A stretch of 16,411 nt of DNA from contig DFES01000121.1 in the NCBI GenBank assembly GCA_002369175.1, positions 1-16,411 of the forward strand, given 5' to 3'. Under the pieces are notes generated by a model. It was not told where the DNA came from. It made no database searches and saw nothing but the letters and a program-made list of their open reading frames with translations. Below, one piece after another: positions 8,430 to 15,934 of this stretch. Both the position numbers and the translations under genes were made by a program. Source of the stretch: Selenomonadaceae bacterium UBA3796. Its GTDB lineage: Bacteria; Bacillota; Negativicutes; Selenomonadales; Selenomonadaceae. Position 1 is the stretch's first letter, and every line of letters begins with the position of its first letter.

Positions 8430-9722
8430 TTAGATTCCAAAGCGTTCCATGATTTTATCCACATGGCGCAGGAAATATTGATAATCAAAGCATTCGTCGA
8501 TTTCTTCCTTGGTGAGGTACTTCGTGATATCCGGATCCTTCTCCACATTTGTCCGGAAATCTTCCCCCTCCATCCAGCGCTTCATGGCATTGCGCTGCAC
8601 CCACTTGTAGGCGTCCTCCCGCAGGACGCCCTTGCCTACCACGGCAAGGAGAAGCCGCTGGCTATAAATCAGGCCGCCCGTGCGCTCCATATTGTGAAGC
8701 ATGGCCTCGGGATAAACCAGAAGCTTGTCGATGATGTTCGTAAGCTTTCTCGTGCAATAGTCCACGTTAATGGTGCTGTCGGGCAGAATCACCCGCTCTA
8801 CAGAAGAATGGGAGATATCCCGCTCATGCCAGAGAGCGATGTCCTCCATAGCGGCAACGGCATTGCCCCGAACGAGGCGGGCCATGCCGGAAACGCGCTC
8901 GCAATTGATGGGATTTCGCTTGTGGGGCATGGCAGAAGAACCCTTCTGCCCCGGGGAGAAGTATTCCTCCGCTTCGCGGATATCCGTGCGCTGGAGATTC
9001 CTCACCTCCGTGGCGATCTTCTCCAATGTGCTGGCAACAATGGCCAGCGTGGTCATATACTCCGCATGGCGGTCCCGCTGAATGACCTGGGTGGCAAGGG
9101 GAACGGGCACAAGCCCCAGTTTCTTGCAAACGAGCTCCTCAATACGCGGATCGATGTTGGAATAGGTGCCCACAGCACCGGAGAGCTTGCCCACGGAAAC
9201 GATTTTCTTCGCATGCTCCACCCGCTCAATGTCCCGCTCAATTTCTGCACTCCAAAGAGCCAGCTTGAGCCCGAACGTCATGGGCTCCGCATGGATGCCA
9301 TGGGTGCGCCCGATGCAAGGGGTATGCTTGAATTCTGCAGCCCTGCGGCGGAGAACCTCGCGGAACGCCCGAAGGTCTGCGAGGATGATATCCGCAGAAT
9401 CCCGCATCATCATGCAGATGGCCGTGTCCTTCACATCGCTGGAGGTAAGCCCCTTGTGGATGTACTTGGAATCATCCCCCACATGCTCTGCAACATTTGT
9501 CAGAAAAGCGATGATGTCATGGTGGGTCACCGCCTCAATCTCAAGGATGCGGCTGACCTCGAATTTGGCCTTGGCGCGGATATTCTCCGCCGCCTCCTTC
9601 GGAATCTCGCCAAGTTCCGCCATGGCATCGCAGGCAGCCAGTTCCACGTTCAGGATCGTCTGCCACTCGTTTTCAATGGACCAAAGATGCCCCATCTCAG
9701 GCCCCGTATAACGCTCAATCAT
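8430..9722 (-). CDS. purB: Adenylosuccinate lyase PurB
   Basis: The product is 431 aa, like the Bacillus-type enzyme. It cleaves adenylosuccinate to AMP and fumarate, and SAICAR to AICAR and fumarate. Key residues are visible: His68 in VTHHD, His141 in GRTHGIHAEP, and the flexible signature loop GSSAMPHKRNP with the catalytic-type serines 262-263. The ATG at 9722 was chosen because AAGGGGGA sits about 9 bases upstream and the family starts with MIERYT. The frame is open a further 26 codons upstream, but that stretch is the leader RNA and lacks a ribosome site. It is the first gene of the purB-purA operon, preceded by a structured leader and a promoter. Confidence 0.98.
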   Translation of the reverse strand: MIERYTGPEMGHLWSIENEWQTILNVELAACDAMAELGEIPKEAAENIRAKAKFEVSRILEIEAVTHHDIIAFLTNVAEHVGDDSKYIHKGLTSSDVKDTAICMMMRDSADIILADLRAFREVLRRRAAEFKHTPCIGRTHGIHAEPMTFGLKLALWSAEIERDIERVEHAKKIVSVGKLSGAVGTYSNIDPRIEELVCKKLGLVPVPLATQVIQRDRHAEYMTTLAIVASTLEKIATEVRNLQRTDIREAEEYFSPGQKGSSAMPHKRNPINCERVSGMARLVRGNAVAAMEDIALWHERDISHSSVERVILPDSTINVDYCTRKLTNIIDKLLVYPEAMLHNMERTGGLIYSQRLLLAVVGKGVLREDAYKWVQRNAMKRWMEGEDFRTNVEKDPDITKYLTKEEIDECFDYQYFLRHVDKIMERFGI

Positions 9723-9742
9723 TCGATGGTTTCCCCCTTGCC

Positions 9743-9780
9743 AAAAAATGAAGGGACTGCACACGTACATGCAGTTCCCA
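9743..9780 (-). promoter_or_regulatory. Terminator-like hairpin with T-run in the purB leader
   Basis: On the minus strand GGGAACTGCA (9779-9770) pairs with TGCAGTCCC (9761-9753) with one bulged base. TTCA and a run of six T (9748-9743) follow. This is an intrinsic-terminator shape placed 20 bases ahead of the purB ribosome site, between promoter and gene, so it may act as an attenuator. No known riboswitch was recognised. Confidence 0.5.
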
Positions 9781-9785
9781 AACAC

Positions 9786-9840
9786 AAAAAAGACACTCAA
9801 ATTGACTTTCCGCCGAAAAGCCTCGTTTTGAGTCTGGGAA
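9786..9840 (-). promoter_or_regulatory. Upstream leader hairpin of purB with T-run
   Basis: On the minus strand AGACTCAAA pairs with TTTGAGTGTCT (9835-9791, two-base bulge). The stem encloses a smaller CTTTTC/GGAAAG hairpin, and six T follow (9791-9786). Just outside it, TTCCCA (9840-9835) is complementary to TGGGAA (9780-9775), which is also the 5' arm of the downstream terminator-like hairpin. The two pairings would be mutually exclusive, as in an attenuator. Structures were drawn by eye without energy calculation. Confidence 0.4.
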
Positions 9841-9863
9841 ACAGAACCCCGTCTCCCTCGTAT

Positions 9864-9893
9864 ATCATATCATTTCGCCACTTCGCGTGTCAA
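9864..9893 (-). promoter_or_regulatory. Putative promoter of the purB-purA operon
   Basis: On the minus strand TTGACA (9893-9888) is a perfect -35 element, followed after 18 bases by TATGAT (9869-9864), 5 of 6 for the -10. A start near 9857 gives a leader of roughly 135 bases before the purB ATG. Confidence 0.65.
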
Positions 9894-9955
9894 CAAAGAA
9901 AGCATCTGGTTTTCTCGTGCGGCAAAATTGGAGCCAGGGTGTGCTCGAAACCTTG

Positions 9956-9984
9956 TTGACAAAACAGAGCGCTCTTTATACAAT
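9956..9984 (+). promoter_or_regulatory. Putative larB promoter with palindrome in the spacer
   Basis: TTGACA (9956-9961) is a perfect -35 element, 17 bases before TACAAT (9979-9984, 5 of 6). The 10-bp perfect palindrome AGAGCGCTCT (9966-9975) lies between the two boxes, where a repressor would block RNA polymerase. The predicted leader is about 42 bases and AT-rich. Confidence 0.7.
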
Positions 9985-10032
9985 ATGTTTATTAAATAAC
10001 TATATAAACCTGTGGAACGGAGGGAGATTTCT

Positions 10033-10800
10033 ATGACAAACACAACCATAACAGAGTTTCTGAGAAAATACAAAGCGGGAGAAGTGGCCGAGGAGGAAGC
10101 GGTTTCGTCTCTGGGCAAACTTTTTGTGGAGGAAATGGGTTTCGCGGCGGTAGACCATGTCCGTGAGCTTCGCCAGGGATTTCCGGAAGTCGTATATGCA
10201 GAGGGCAAGACCAAGGAACAGGTAGCTGCCATCATGGAGTCCCTGTACCAGCGTGGAAAGGGAAATATCATGGCCACACGAGCCGGCCGGGAAACATGCG
10301 ATTACGTGCAGAAGGTTTTGCCGCAGGTCCAATACGATGCGGCAGCCAGGATCCTCTACATCGAACGGAACGTTTTGCCTCCCAACCGTGACGGGCGTTA
10401 TATACTCGTTGTCACGGCAGGAACCAGCGATATTCCTGTGGCCGAAGAGGCCAGGCTTACCGCTCGCTTATGGGGAAACGAAGTGCATACCTGCTATGAC
10501 TGCGGTGTGGCAGGCATTCACCGCCTGTTTGCCCACATGGAGGAAATCCGAAAAGCCACGGTCATCATTGTCATCGCCGGCATGGAAGGCGCACTGGCCA
10601 GCGTGGTGGGAGGCCTTACGGATAAGCCCGTCATTGCCGTGCCCACCAGCGTGGGCTACGGTGCCTCCTTCCACGGCCTTGCGGCTCTCCTTTCCATGCT
10701 GAACAGCTGTGCGGCAGGCGTGTCCGTGGTAAATATCGACAACGGCTTCGGGGCAGGTGTCCTGGCCAGCAAAATCATGCATCTCGCGGAGAAGAAATGA
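10033..10800 (+). CDS. larB: Nickel pincer cofactor biosynthesis protein LarB
   Basis: The product is 255 aa, the usual LarB length. LarB carboxylates the pyridinium ring of nicotinic acid adenine dinucleotide and cleaves its phosphoanhydride. This is the first step to the nickel-pincer cofactor used by lactate racemase and related LarA-type enzymes. The C-terminal half is a PurE-like (AIR carboxylase) fold: VTAGTSDIPVAEEA around residue 127 onwards, then GMEGALASVVGGL, and the family motif LNSCAAGVSVVNIDNGFGAG. Cys226 there probably matches the catalytic cysteine (Cys221) of the Lactobacillus enzyme. The ATG at 10033 has GGAGG (10019-10023) nine bases upstream; a GTG at 10012 overlaps that site. 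It stands alone: no larA, larC or larE is in the window. It ends three bases from the convergent sbcC. Confidence 0.92.
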   Translation: MTNTTITEFLRKYKAGEVAEEEAVSSLGKLFVEEMGFAAVDHVRELRQGFPEVVYAEGKTKEQVAAIMESLYQRGKGNIMATRAGRETCDYVQKVLPQVQYDAAARILYIERNVLPPNRDGRYILVVTAGTSDIPVAEEARLTARLWGNEVHTCYDCGVAGIHRLFAHMEEIRKATVIIVIAGMEGALASVVGGLTDKPVIAVPTSVGYGASFHGLAALLSMLNSCAAGVSVVNIDNGFGAGVLASKIMHLAEKK

Positions 10801-10803
10801 CCG

Positions 10804-13800
10804 TCAGCTGATCTGCCACTTTACATGGCTTCCCTCCTCATCCTTGCTGACCAGAAGCTGATTTTCAATCTCCTGCTTGAGTTCCGTCACATGGGAAATG
10901 ATGCCGATGAGTCTGGAACCATCCGCCACCTGCTGCAGAACTTTGACCGCCTGGCTTCTGGAATGGTCGTCCAATGAGCCGAAGCCCTCATCGATGAACA
11001 TGACATCGAGCCGGATGGCGGCAGAACTCTCCTGTATCTGATCTGCCATGCCAAGCGCCAGGGACAAGGCCGCCATGAAAGATTCCCCGCCGGACAGGGT
11101 GCGGACTTCCCGTTCCTTTCCCGTTACGGCAGAATACACCATGAGATCCAGGCCGTGATTCCGCCCCTCTCCTGCCTGTTCTTCCGCTGTCATGCGAAGC
11201 TCGAACTGCCCTGCGGACATCCTCCGGAAACGGACATTCGCCGCCTGCAGGATCTGTTCCAGATAGTATCTCTGCACAAAGGTCTCAATATCCATGCGTG
11301 CGCCGTGAACCTTGCCGGCAAAACGGCTATGCAGTCCATCCAGGCGGGAAAACTTCCCGAGCATTTGGCTGCGGTCCTCCATTTGAGGCGCCAATGCCTG
11401 ATAAACATCGGCATTGATCCTGCAGAGCTCCCCCAAAGCCTCCAGTTGTTCCTTTGCCTTCCGGAGCTTTTCTTCGGTTTCCTTTCTCCCCGCTTCCAGT
11501 TTCTCAAGGTCCGGTTTCGGCTGGTTCCCGATGGCCTTGCGCGCTGCCGCTCCGGCTCCTTCTGCGACGGCTTTCTTGCGGCTGTAGGCTTCCAGCCGCG
11601 AACGGATTTCCTCCGCTTCCTCTTTCCTGTGATGGAAGACGATTTCCTGCCATTCGGATTCTGCAAGCTCCTTTTCCTCACACAAAGCCTCGTAGAGAGC
11701 CTTTCGCTCTTCCGCCTCCTGCCCAAGTTTCGGCAGTTCCGTCTCATAGCGGGCGATGAGAGCCTCCGTCTTTTCTCTGCCGGATCGCGCCTCCTGCGCC
11801 GCCCTGCGGGCAGCCTGACAGAGGCCGTCCGCCTTTTCCTTTCTGCTCCGGGCCTCTGCCAAAGCTGACCGTGCGGCCTCCTCCGTCGGATAATCCCTCT
11901 GTTCCGCCAGATGTTCCGCCTTTGCCCGTGCTGCGGAAAGAGCGGATTGCGCCTCCGTCACCCGGGTTGAAGACTTCTCCCATTTCTCTTTCAGGGACTG
12001 CCGGTTCTTCTCCGCATCCTTCAAAAAGGCTCTGGCTCCTTCCAACTCCATCGATTTCTTACGCAGCTCATCCCGCTGGCGATGAAGTTCTTCCTGCCAG
12101 AGGGCAAGCCGGTCTGCAGCCTCTTTCAGCGTCATTTTTTCCGGCAGCTCTCCCATGCTTTTTTCCATGCGGCTCCGAAGCTGCTCCCCAAGTTCCCGGA
12201 AGGAACGCTCTTTTTCCTCGCAAAGGGTTACGGCTCTTCCCGCTCGCTCCGACTTCTCGTTTTGTTCCCGGTTCCGTGCCTCATCCTTTGCGGCAAGTTC
12301 CTCTATGACCTCCCGGGTGAGCTCCCGATGTTCCTGGGACAAACTGCAGGGAAGGGGATGCTCCAGAGATCCGCAGACAGGGCAAGGCTTGCCGGGGCGC
12401 AGCTTTTCACGGGCCAGGAAGCCCGCCTGGGCATCCAGAAAAGCCGTCTGCTTTTCGAGATAGAGCTCGTGCTGTTTCTGGTAGTTCTGTTTTGCGATAC
12501 CATAGGCTTCCTTCTGCCTTGCCGCCTCTTGTCTCTGCTGTTTCAGCTCTTCCTGCGCTCTCTCTGCAAGGCGGATATCCCCTGCGATTCCGTCGGCCTC
12601 CTTCTGCCAGCCTTCCAGCCGCGCACTGCGGACATCTACGTCCCCCAGCCGCTCTGCCTGTCTGCGGGTCTCCTGCTCCTTTGCCTCAAACTCCTCCAGC
12701 TCCTTCTTCGCTGCATCCATGGAGGCTTCCGCCTTCAGCCGGTCCGCCCTTCTCCGCTTCGCCTCCCCCTCCGCTTTGCGAAGTTCTTCCAGGGTTTCCA
12801 GGGACTTTTTCACCCGGTCTTCCGTTTGGGTGAAAACCTCAGCTTCCCTTTCCTGAAGCGCTCTTGCCCCTTCTTCTTCTGAGGCTGCGGCAGCTTCCTT
12901 CTTCTTCCAGCCGGGCAGCTTCTCTCTCTGCTCCGCGAGAGCTTTCTCCATCTCCCGGCAGTTTTTTTGCGCCTCCTCATAGCGTTGGTGGCGGGATTGG
13001 ATTTCATAGGAATCCAGTATTTTCCCCAGGAGCCTTTGCGCGCCCAGCATCTCTTCTTCCGCTTTGCTGCACTCTGCAAGTTCTTTCTCCGCTTTCCTAA
13101 GTTCCCCGAAGGACTTCAGTACCTGCTGTGCAGCCGCCCAGGCGGCTCCTTCCGCATCCCTTTGCCTGCTGAGTTCCTCGTGGAGCCTGCCGGCCGCTTC
13201 CCTCTCCTCTGCCAGCCTGCCGCAGAGTCTCCCCAGCCCCTCAAGGAATGCCTCCAGATCTGTGATATCCAGCTTTCCCGGCGTCAGAATGCTCTTTTGA
13301 AGGCGGGAAAGTTCTGCCGCCTCCTCAGCACCCTCGGGAATCTTTGCGCGTCCCACATCTTTTTTGCAGATGAGATGCACCTGCTCGATTCTGGACTTCA
13401 TATCATTCTTCCGCCGGAGCAGTTCATCCACGACCTGCTGGAAAAGCTCTGTATGAAACAACTTGCGGAAGATGGCTTTTTTTTCGTCGGACTTGGCCCG
13501 CAGGAGCTTCATGAACTCCCCCTGGGCGATCATGCCCACCTGCATGAACTGTTTTTTCGTCAAGCCGACGATCTCTTCCACTTTCCGATTCGTCTCAGCC
13601 CTGTTCCCGGAAAATTCGGAACCATCCGGCAGCAGGAGGGAAACCACTTCCTGTCCCTCCCGAAGAGCCCCCTTGTTCTTTCCCTTTGTAAGGAGGCGCA
13701 GGTGGCGCGGAATGCGGCGAAGGGTATAGAGCCGCTCTTCGCCTCCCTCCATCCCGGAAAAAACCAGCTCCACGAAAGGCTCTGCCTCATAGCCCCCGAA

Positions 13801-14010
13801 CTGGCTCTGCAGCTCGACGCCATCCTTCCGGTTCGCCTCCGAGCTGGATTCGCCGTAAAGGGCGAAGACGATGGCATCGAAAATCGTCGTCTTTCCGGCT
13901 CCCGTATTTCCCGCAATGAGAAAGATATTCTGATTCGGCCGGGTGAAATCTATAATGGTCGCCTTTCCGTAAGAGCCAAAGGCCTGCATGGTTAGTTTCT
14001 TGGGACGCAA
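10804..14010 (-). CDS. sbcC: Nuclease SbcCD subunit C (Rad50-type ATPase)
   Basis: The product is 1068 aa, close to the E. coli protein (1048 aa). It is the ATPase subunit of the SbcCD nuclease, which opens hairpins and removes protein-blocked or palindromic DNA ends. Walker A is GNTGAGKTT at about residues 34-42, in an N-terminus (RPKKLTMQAFGSYG) typical of SbcC. Two very long Glu/Lys/Arg/Ala-rich coiled-coil arms flank the zinc hook, Cys543-Pro-Val-Cys546. The C-terminal head has LSGGES (972-977) and Walker B with Asp1007-Glu1008, followed by GFGSLDD. The start is a TTG at 14010: the AGGAGGTG inside the last sbcD codons lies seven bases upstream, and homology begins immediately. A single base separates it from the sbcD stop, so expression is probably coupled. 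Confidence 0.96.
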   Translation of the reverse strand: MRPKKLTMQAFGSYGKATIIDFTRPNQNIFLIAGNTGAGKTTIFDAIVFALYGESSSEANRKDGVELQSQFGGYEAEPFVELVFSGMEGGEERLYTLRRIPRHLRLLTKGKNKGALREGQEVVSLLLPDGSEFSGNRAETNRKVEEIVGLTKKQFMQVGMIAQGEFMKLLRAKSDEKKAIFRKLFHTELFQQVVDELLRRKNDMKSRIEQVHLICKKDVGRAKIPEGAEEAAELSRLQKSILTPGKLDITDLEAFLEGLGRLCGRLAEEREAAGRLHEELSRQRDAEGAAWAAAQQVLKSFGELRKAEKELAECSKAEEEMLGAQRLLGKILDSYEIQSRHQRYEEAQKNCREMEKALAEQREKLPGWKKKEAAAASEEEGARALQEREAEVFTQTEDRVKKSLETLEELRKAEGEAKRRRADRLKAEASMDAAKKELEEFEAKEQETRRQAERLGDVDVRSARLEGWQKEADGIAGDIRLAERAQEELKQQRQEAARQKEAYGIAKQNYQKQHELYLEKQTAFLDAQAGFLAREKLRPGKPCPVCGSLEHPLPCSLSQEHRELTREVIEELAAKDEARNREQNEKSERAGRAVTLCEEKERSFRELGEQLRSRMEKSMGELPEKMTLKEAADRLALWQEELHRQRDELRKKSMELEGARAFLKDAEKNRQSLKEKWEKSSTRVTEAQSALSAARAKAEHLAEQRDYPTEEAARSALAEARSRKEKADGLCQAARRAAQEARSGREKTEALIARYETELPKLGQEAEERKALYEALCEEKELAESEWQEIVFHHRKEEAEEIRSRLEAYSRKKAVAEGAGAAARKAIGNQPKPDLEKLEAGRKETEEKLRKAKEQLEALGELCRINADVYQALAPQMEDRSQMLGKFSRLDGLHSRFAGKVHGARMDIETFVQRYYLEQILQAANVRFRRMSAGQFELRMTAEEQAGEGRNHGLDLMVYSAVTGKEREVRTLSGGESFMAALSLALGMADQIQESSAAIRLDVMFIDEGFGSLDDHSRSQAVKVLQQVADGSRLIGIISHVTELKQEIENQLLVSKDEEGSHVKWQIS

Positions 14011-14011
14011 C

Positions 14012-15154
14012 TCAATTCACCTCCTGTACTTTCTGGAGCACATCCCGGATGAGTTCCTTTTCCTCCTCGTCCAGATCCTTCAAGAATGTGCAGATCAGCT
14101 CGAAGGGCTGGAGTGTCTCCACATTCCCCTTTCCCCGGCTGTAATCTGCCCTTCGGAGGTTCTCCCTCCGAATCTCCAAAAGATAGGGGAATTCCCTCCG
14201 GATCCTGTCCTGCATGTCAATCACATCGAGATCCACCGTATCCGTCAGCACAACCGTCACATAATCGCTGCAGCCCTGCTGCAAGACTTCCTCCAGTGTA
14301 CCACGGATCACACGAACCTCCCGCAAGGGGTTCAGCGGGAGAGCCCTGACCTCCACCCGGCCTTTTTCCTCCAGCTCCACCATAAGCAGGGCTTTTTGCT
14401 GCCCTGCCTCGCTGACGGAGCAGGCCAGTGGAGTGCCCGGGTAGCGATAGTGGTCGCTCCCCACTTTCATGGGCTTATGGATATGCCCCAGTGCCGCGTA
14501 GTCGAAAGGCGCAAGCACATCTGCCTTCACTTCGTCAATGTTCCCCACCGTGCGGATCTCGGAATCCATGCGCTCCACCTCCTCTGCACCGGTTCCCTTG
14601 GGCAGGTAGAACTGATGGCTCACCAGAACATTCCGTTCCCCTTCGTTGATGGTTTCCCGTGCCAGCAGGCGGCGAAGGGATTCATCGTAGGACAGGACAG
14701 CCTCCTCCCCTCCCACAATCCCTCGCACCATGGACGGCTTGACAAAGGGCAGCAGATAGAAGTTCACCTTTCCATGGGCATCCTCCAGCGTGACCTTCTC
14801 CACAAACTCCTCTGTCCGCTGGGGCGGCAGACCGATCATGTGAATGCCCTGCCGTCTGAGTACCGTGCGGAAAACATTGATCCGCGGCCCGCTGTCGTGA
14901 TTCCCGCTTATCAGCATGATTTCCGCAGAGGGCGCTGCCTCCACAAGCCCTGAAATAAATCCATCAAAGAGCTCCACCGCCTCCGCTGAGGGAACCGACT
15001 TGTCATAGATATCCCCCGCAAGCACCACCGCCTCCGGCTGCTCCTTCCCGGCAAGTTCCACAATCTGACGGAACACATGCTCCTGATCCTCCCGAAGATC
15101 GCGGTTCATCAGTTTCAGCCCAATATGCAAATCCGACAAATGAAAGAACTTCAT
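14012..15154 (-). CDS. sbcD: Nuclease SbcCD subunit D (Mre11-type phosphoesterase)
   Basis: The product is 380 aa, a normal length. It is the metal-dependent nuclease partner of SbcC. The calcineurin-like metal motifs are complete: Asp8 and His10 in SDLHIG, Asp48 in AGDIYD, Asn85-His86-Asp87 in SGNHDSG, the later VLVSHQF histidine, and GHIH. The C-terminal part is the usual capping and SbcC-binding region. The ATG at 15154 gives the canonical MKFFHLSDLHIG start; its ribosome site (AAAGGCGG) is weak and rather distant. It sits 29 bases after a small membrane-anchored gene and directly before sbcC in one minus-strand operon. Confidence 0.97.
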   Translation of the reverse strand: MKFFHLSDLHIGLKLMNRDLREDQEHVFRQIVELAGKEQPEAVVLAGDIYDKSVPSAEAVELFDGFISGLVEAAPSAEIMLISGNHDSGPRINVFRTVLRRQGIHMIGLPPQRTEEFVEKVTLEDAHGKVNFYLLPFVKPSMVRGIVGGEEAVLSYDESLRRLLARETINEGERNVLVSHQFYLPKGTGAEEVERMDSEIRTVGNIDEVKADVLAPFDYAALGHIHKPMKVGSDHYRYPGTPLACSVSEAGQQKALLMVELEEKGRVEVRALPLNPLREVRVIRGTLEEVLQQGCSDYVTVVLTDTVDLDVIDMQDRIRREFPYLLEIRRENLRRADYSRGKGNVETLQPFELICTFLKDLDEEEKELIRDVLQKVQEVN

Positions 15155-15183
15155 CGCATTTCAACCGCCTTTTCCACTGTTTT

Positions 15184-15852
15184 TTACTGCCAGCCCTGCA
15201 TGGGCCAATATTTCTCTGCGCTGTCCGTGACTGGATAGACAAGCTCTTTCACATTGGATACCCGCAGAATCTTCCAGGTTCCGTCCGACATTTTTTCCAT
15301 TTCCAGCTGGAAGAGCAGCTTGTCCGCCAATCTGCCGTAGTCCGTATCCTTTCCATGAATGAGGATGGAGGCGTACGCCTTGTTCCCTTCCTCCCGGATG
15401 TCTATGCATTCCCCGTCGCTGGCCTGCTGGAACTTCGCCACTTCCCCGGCAAGCCATGTGGCAGGATTTTCCTCGATGGAGGCAGCGGGAGCAGTTCCTA
15501 CGAAATACGCCTGCCGTATGCCCTGCAGGAGCTTCAAGGCGTAGCTTCTGTGGGTTTTCGCGTACTCCCTCATAAATGCCGTATCATGCCAAAAGAAGAA
15601 ATCCTCCGGATACATGGCATGGAGATGTTCCACTTCCTTCGCCAGTTCCTCGGAACCTTCGTCATAGGCCGCCGCAAAAAATCCCTCCACATCCACATAC
15701 TGGACGAGGAGATTGTCATCCCTGTCCCGAATGGCTTTTGCCGCCTGGGAAAGAGTATATCCGGGAGACCTCTCCGAATAGTAGCAAAAACCGCTTGCCC
15801 CAATCCCGACCAGCAGAAATAATCCGACGAAAATACAGATTGCCCTTTTCAT
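15184..15852 (-). CDS. Membrane-anchored protein, DUF2939-like
   Basis: The product is 222 aa of unknown function. An N-terminal hydrophobic segment (about residues 4-22, after Lys2-Arg3) looks like an uncleaved signal anchor; there is no convincing lipobox. The rest should be outside the cytoplasmic membrane. Right after the anchor, SPGYTLSQAAKAIRDRDDNL and QYVDVEGFF resemble the start of DUF2939 proteins, where a short domain begins SPYYAL..QAI..RD and a VD motif follows. That match is from memory and moderate. The ATG at 15852 has GGAGGA five to six bases upstream; a longer in-frame version adding 12 residues overlaps the hairpin and lacks a ribosome site. It is the first gene before sbcD-sbcC, with only 19 bases between an upstream hairpin and its start. 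Confidence 0.8.
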   Translation of the reverse strand: MKRAICIFVGLFLLVGIGASGFCYYSERSPGYTLSQAAKAIRDRDDNLLVQYVDVEGFFAAAYDEGSEELAKEVEHLHAMYPEDFFFWHDTAFMREYAKTHRSYALKLLQGIRQAYFVGTAPAASIEENPATWLAGEVAKFQQASDGECIDIREEGNKAYASILIHGKDTDYGRLADKLLFQLEMEKMSDGTWKILRVSNVKELVYPVTDSAEKYWPMQGWQ

Positions 15853-15871
15853 AAAATTCCTCCCCCTATCC

Positions 15872-15912
15872 AAAGAGCCTCCAAGCAAATGCCGTCTGCC
15901 TGGAGGCTCTTT
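15872..15912 (-). terminator. Terminator hairpin after the branching enzyme gene
   Basis: A 16-bp stem with a single G-U pair (15872-15887 with 15897-15912) and a 9-base loop, A-rich at one foot and ending CTCTTT at the other. It lies 22 bases past the stop of the minus-strand branching enzyme gene and 19 bases before the next start codon. The T-run is short, so readthrough is possible. Confidence 0.65.
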
Positions 15913-15934
15913 CTTAGCAAATATCCGAGTTATG

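Noticed and set aside
9723..9800. 26-residue N-terminal extension of purB
   Set aside because: The family begins at the ATG at 9722 with a good ribosome site; the extension is hairpin and T-run leader sequence.
7203..9959. Two long plus-strand open frames opposite purA and purB
   Set aside because: Both genes on the minus strand have complete catalytic motifs; the plus frames have no recognisable domain and no ribosome site.
12967..13995. 342-codon plus-strand frame opposite the N-terminal part of sbcC
   Set aside because: Shadow of the codon bias of sbcC, whose Walker A motif lies in the same DNA.
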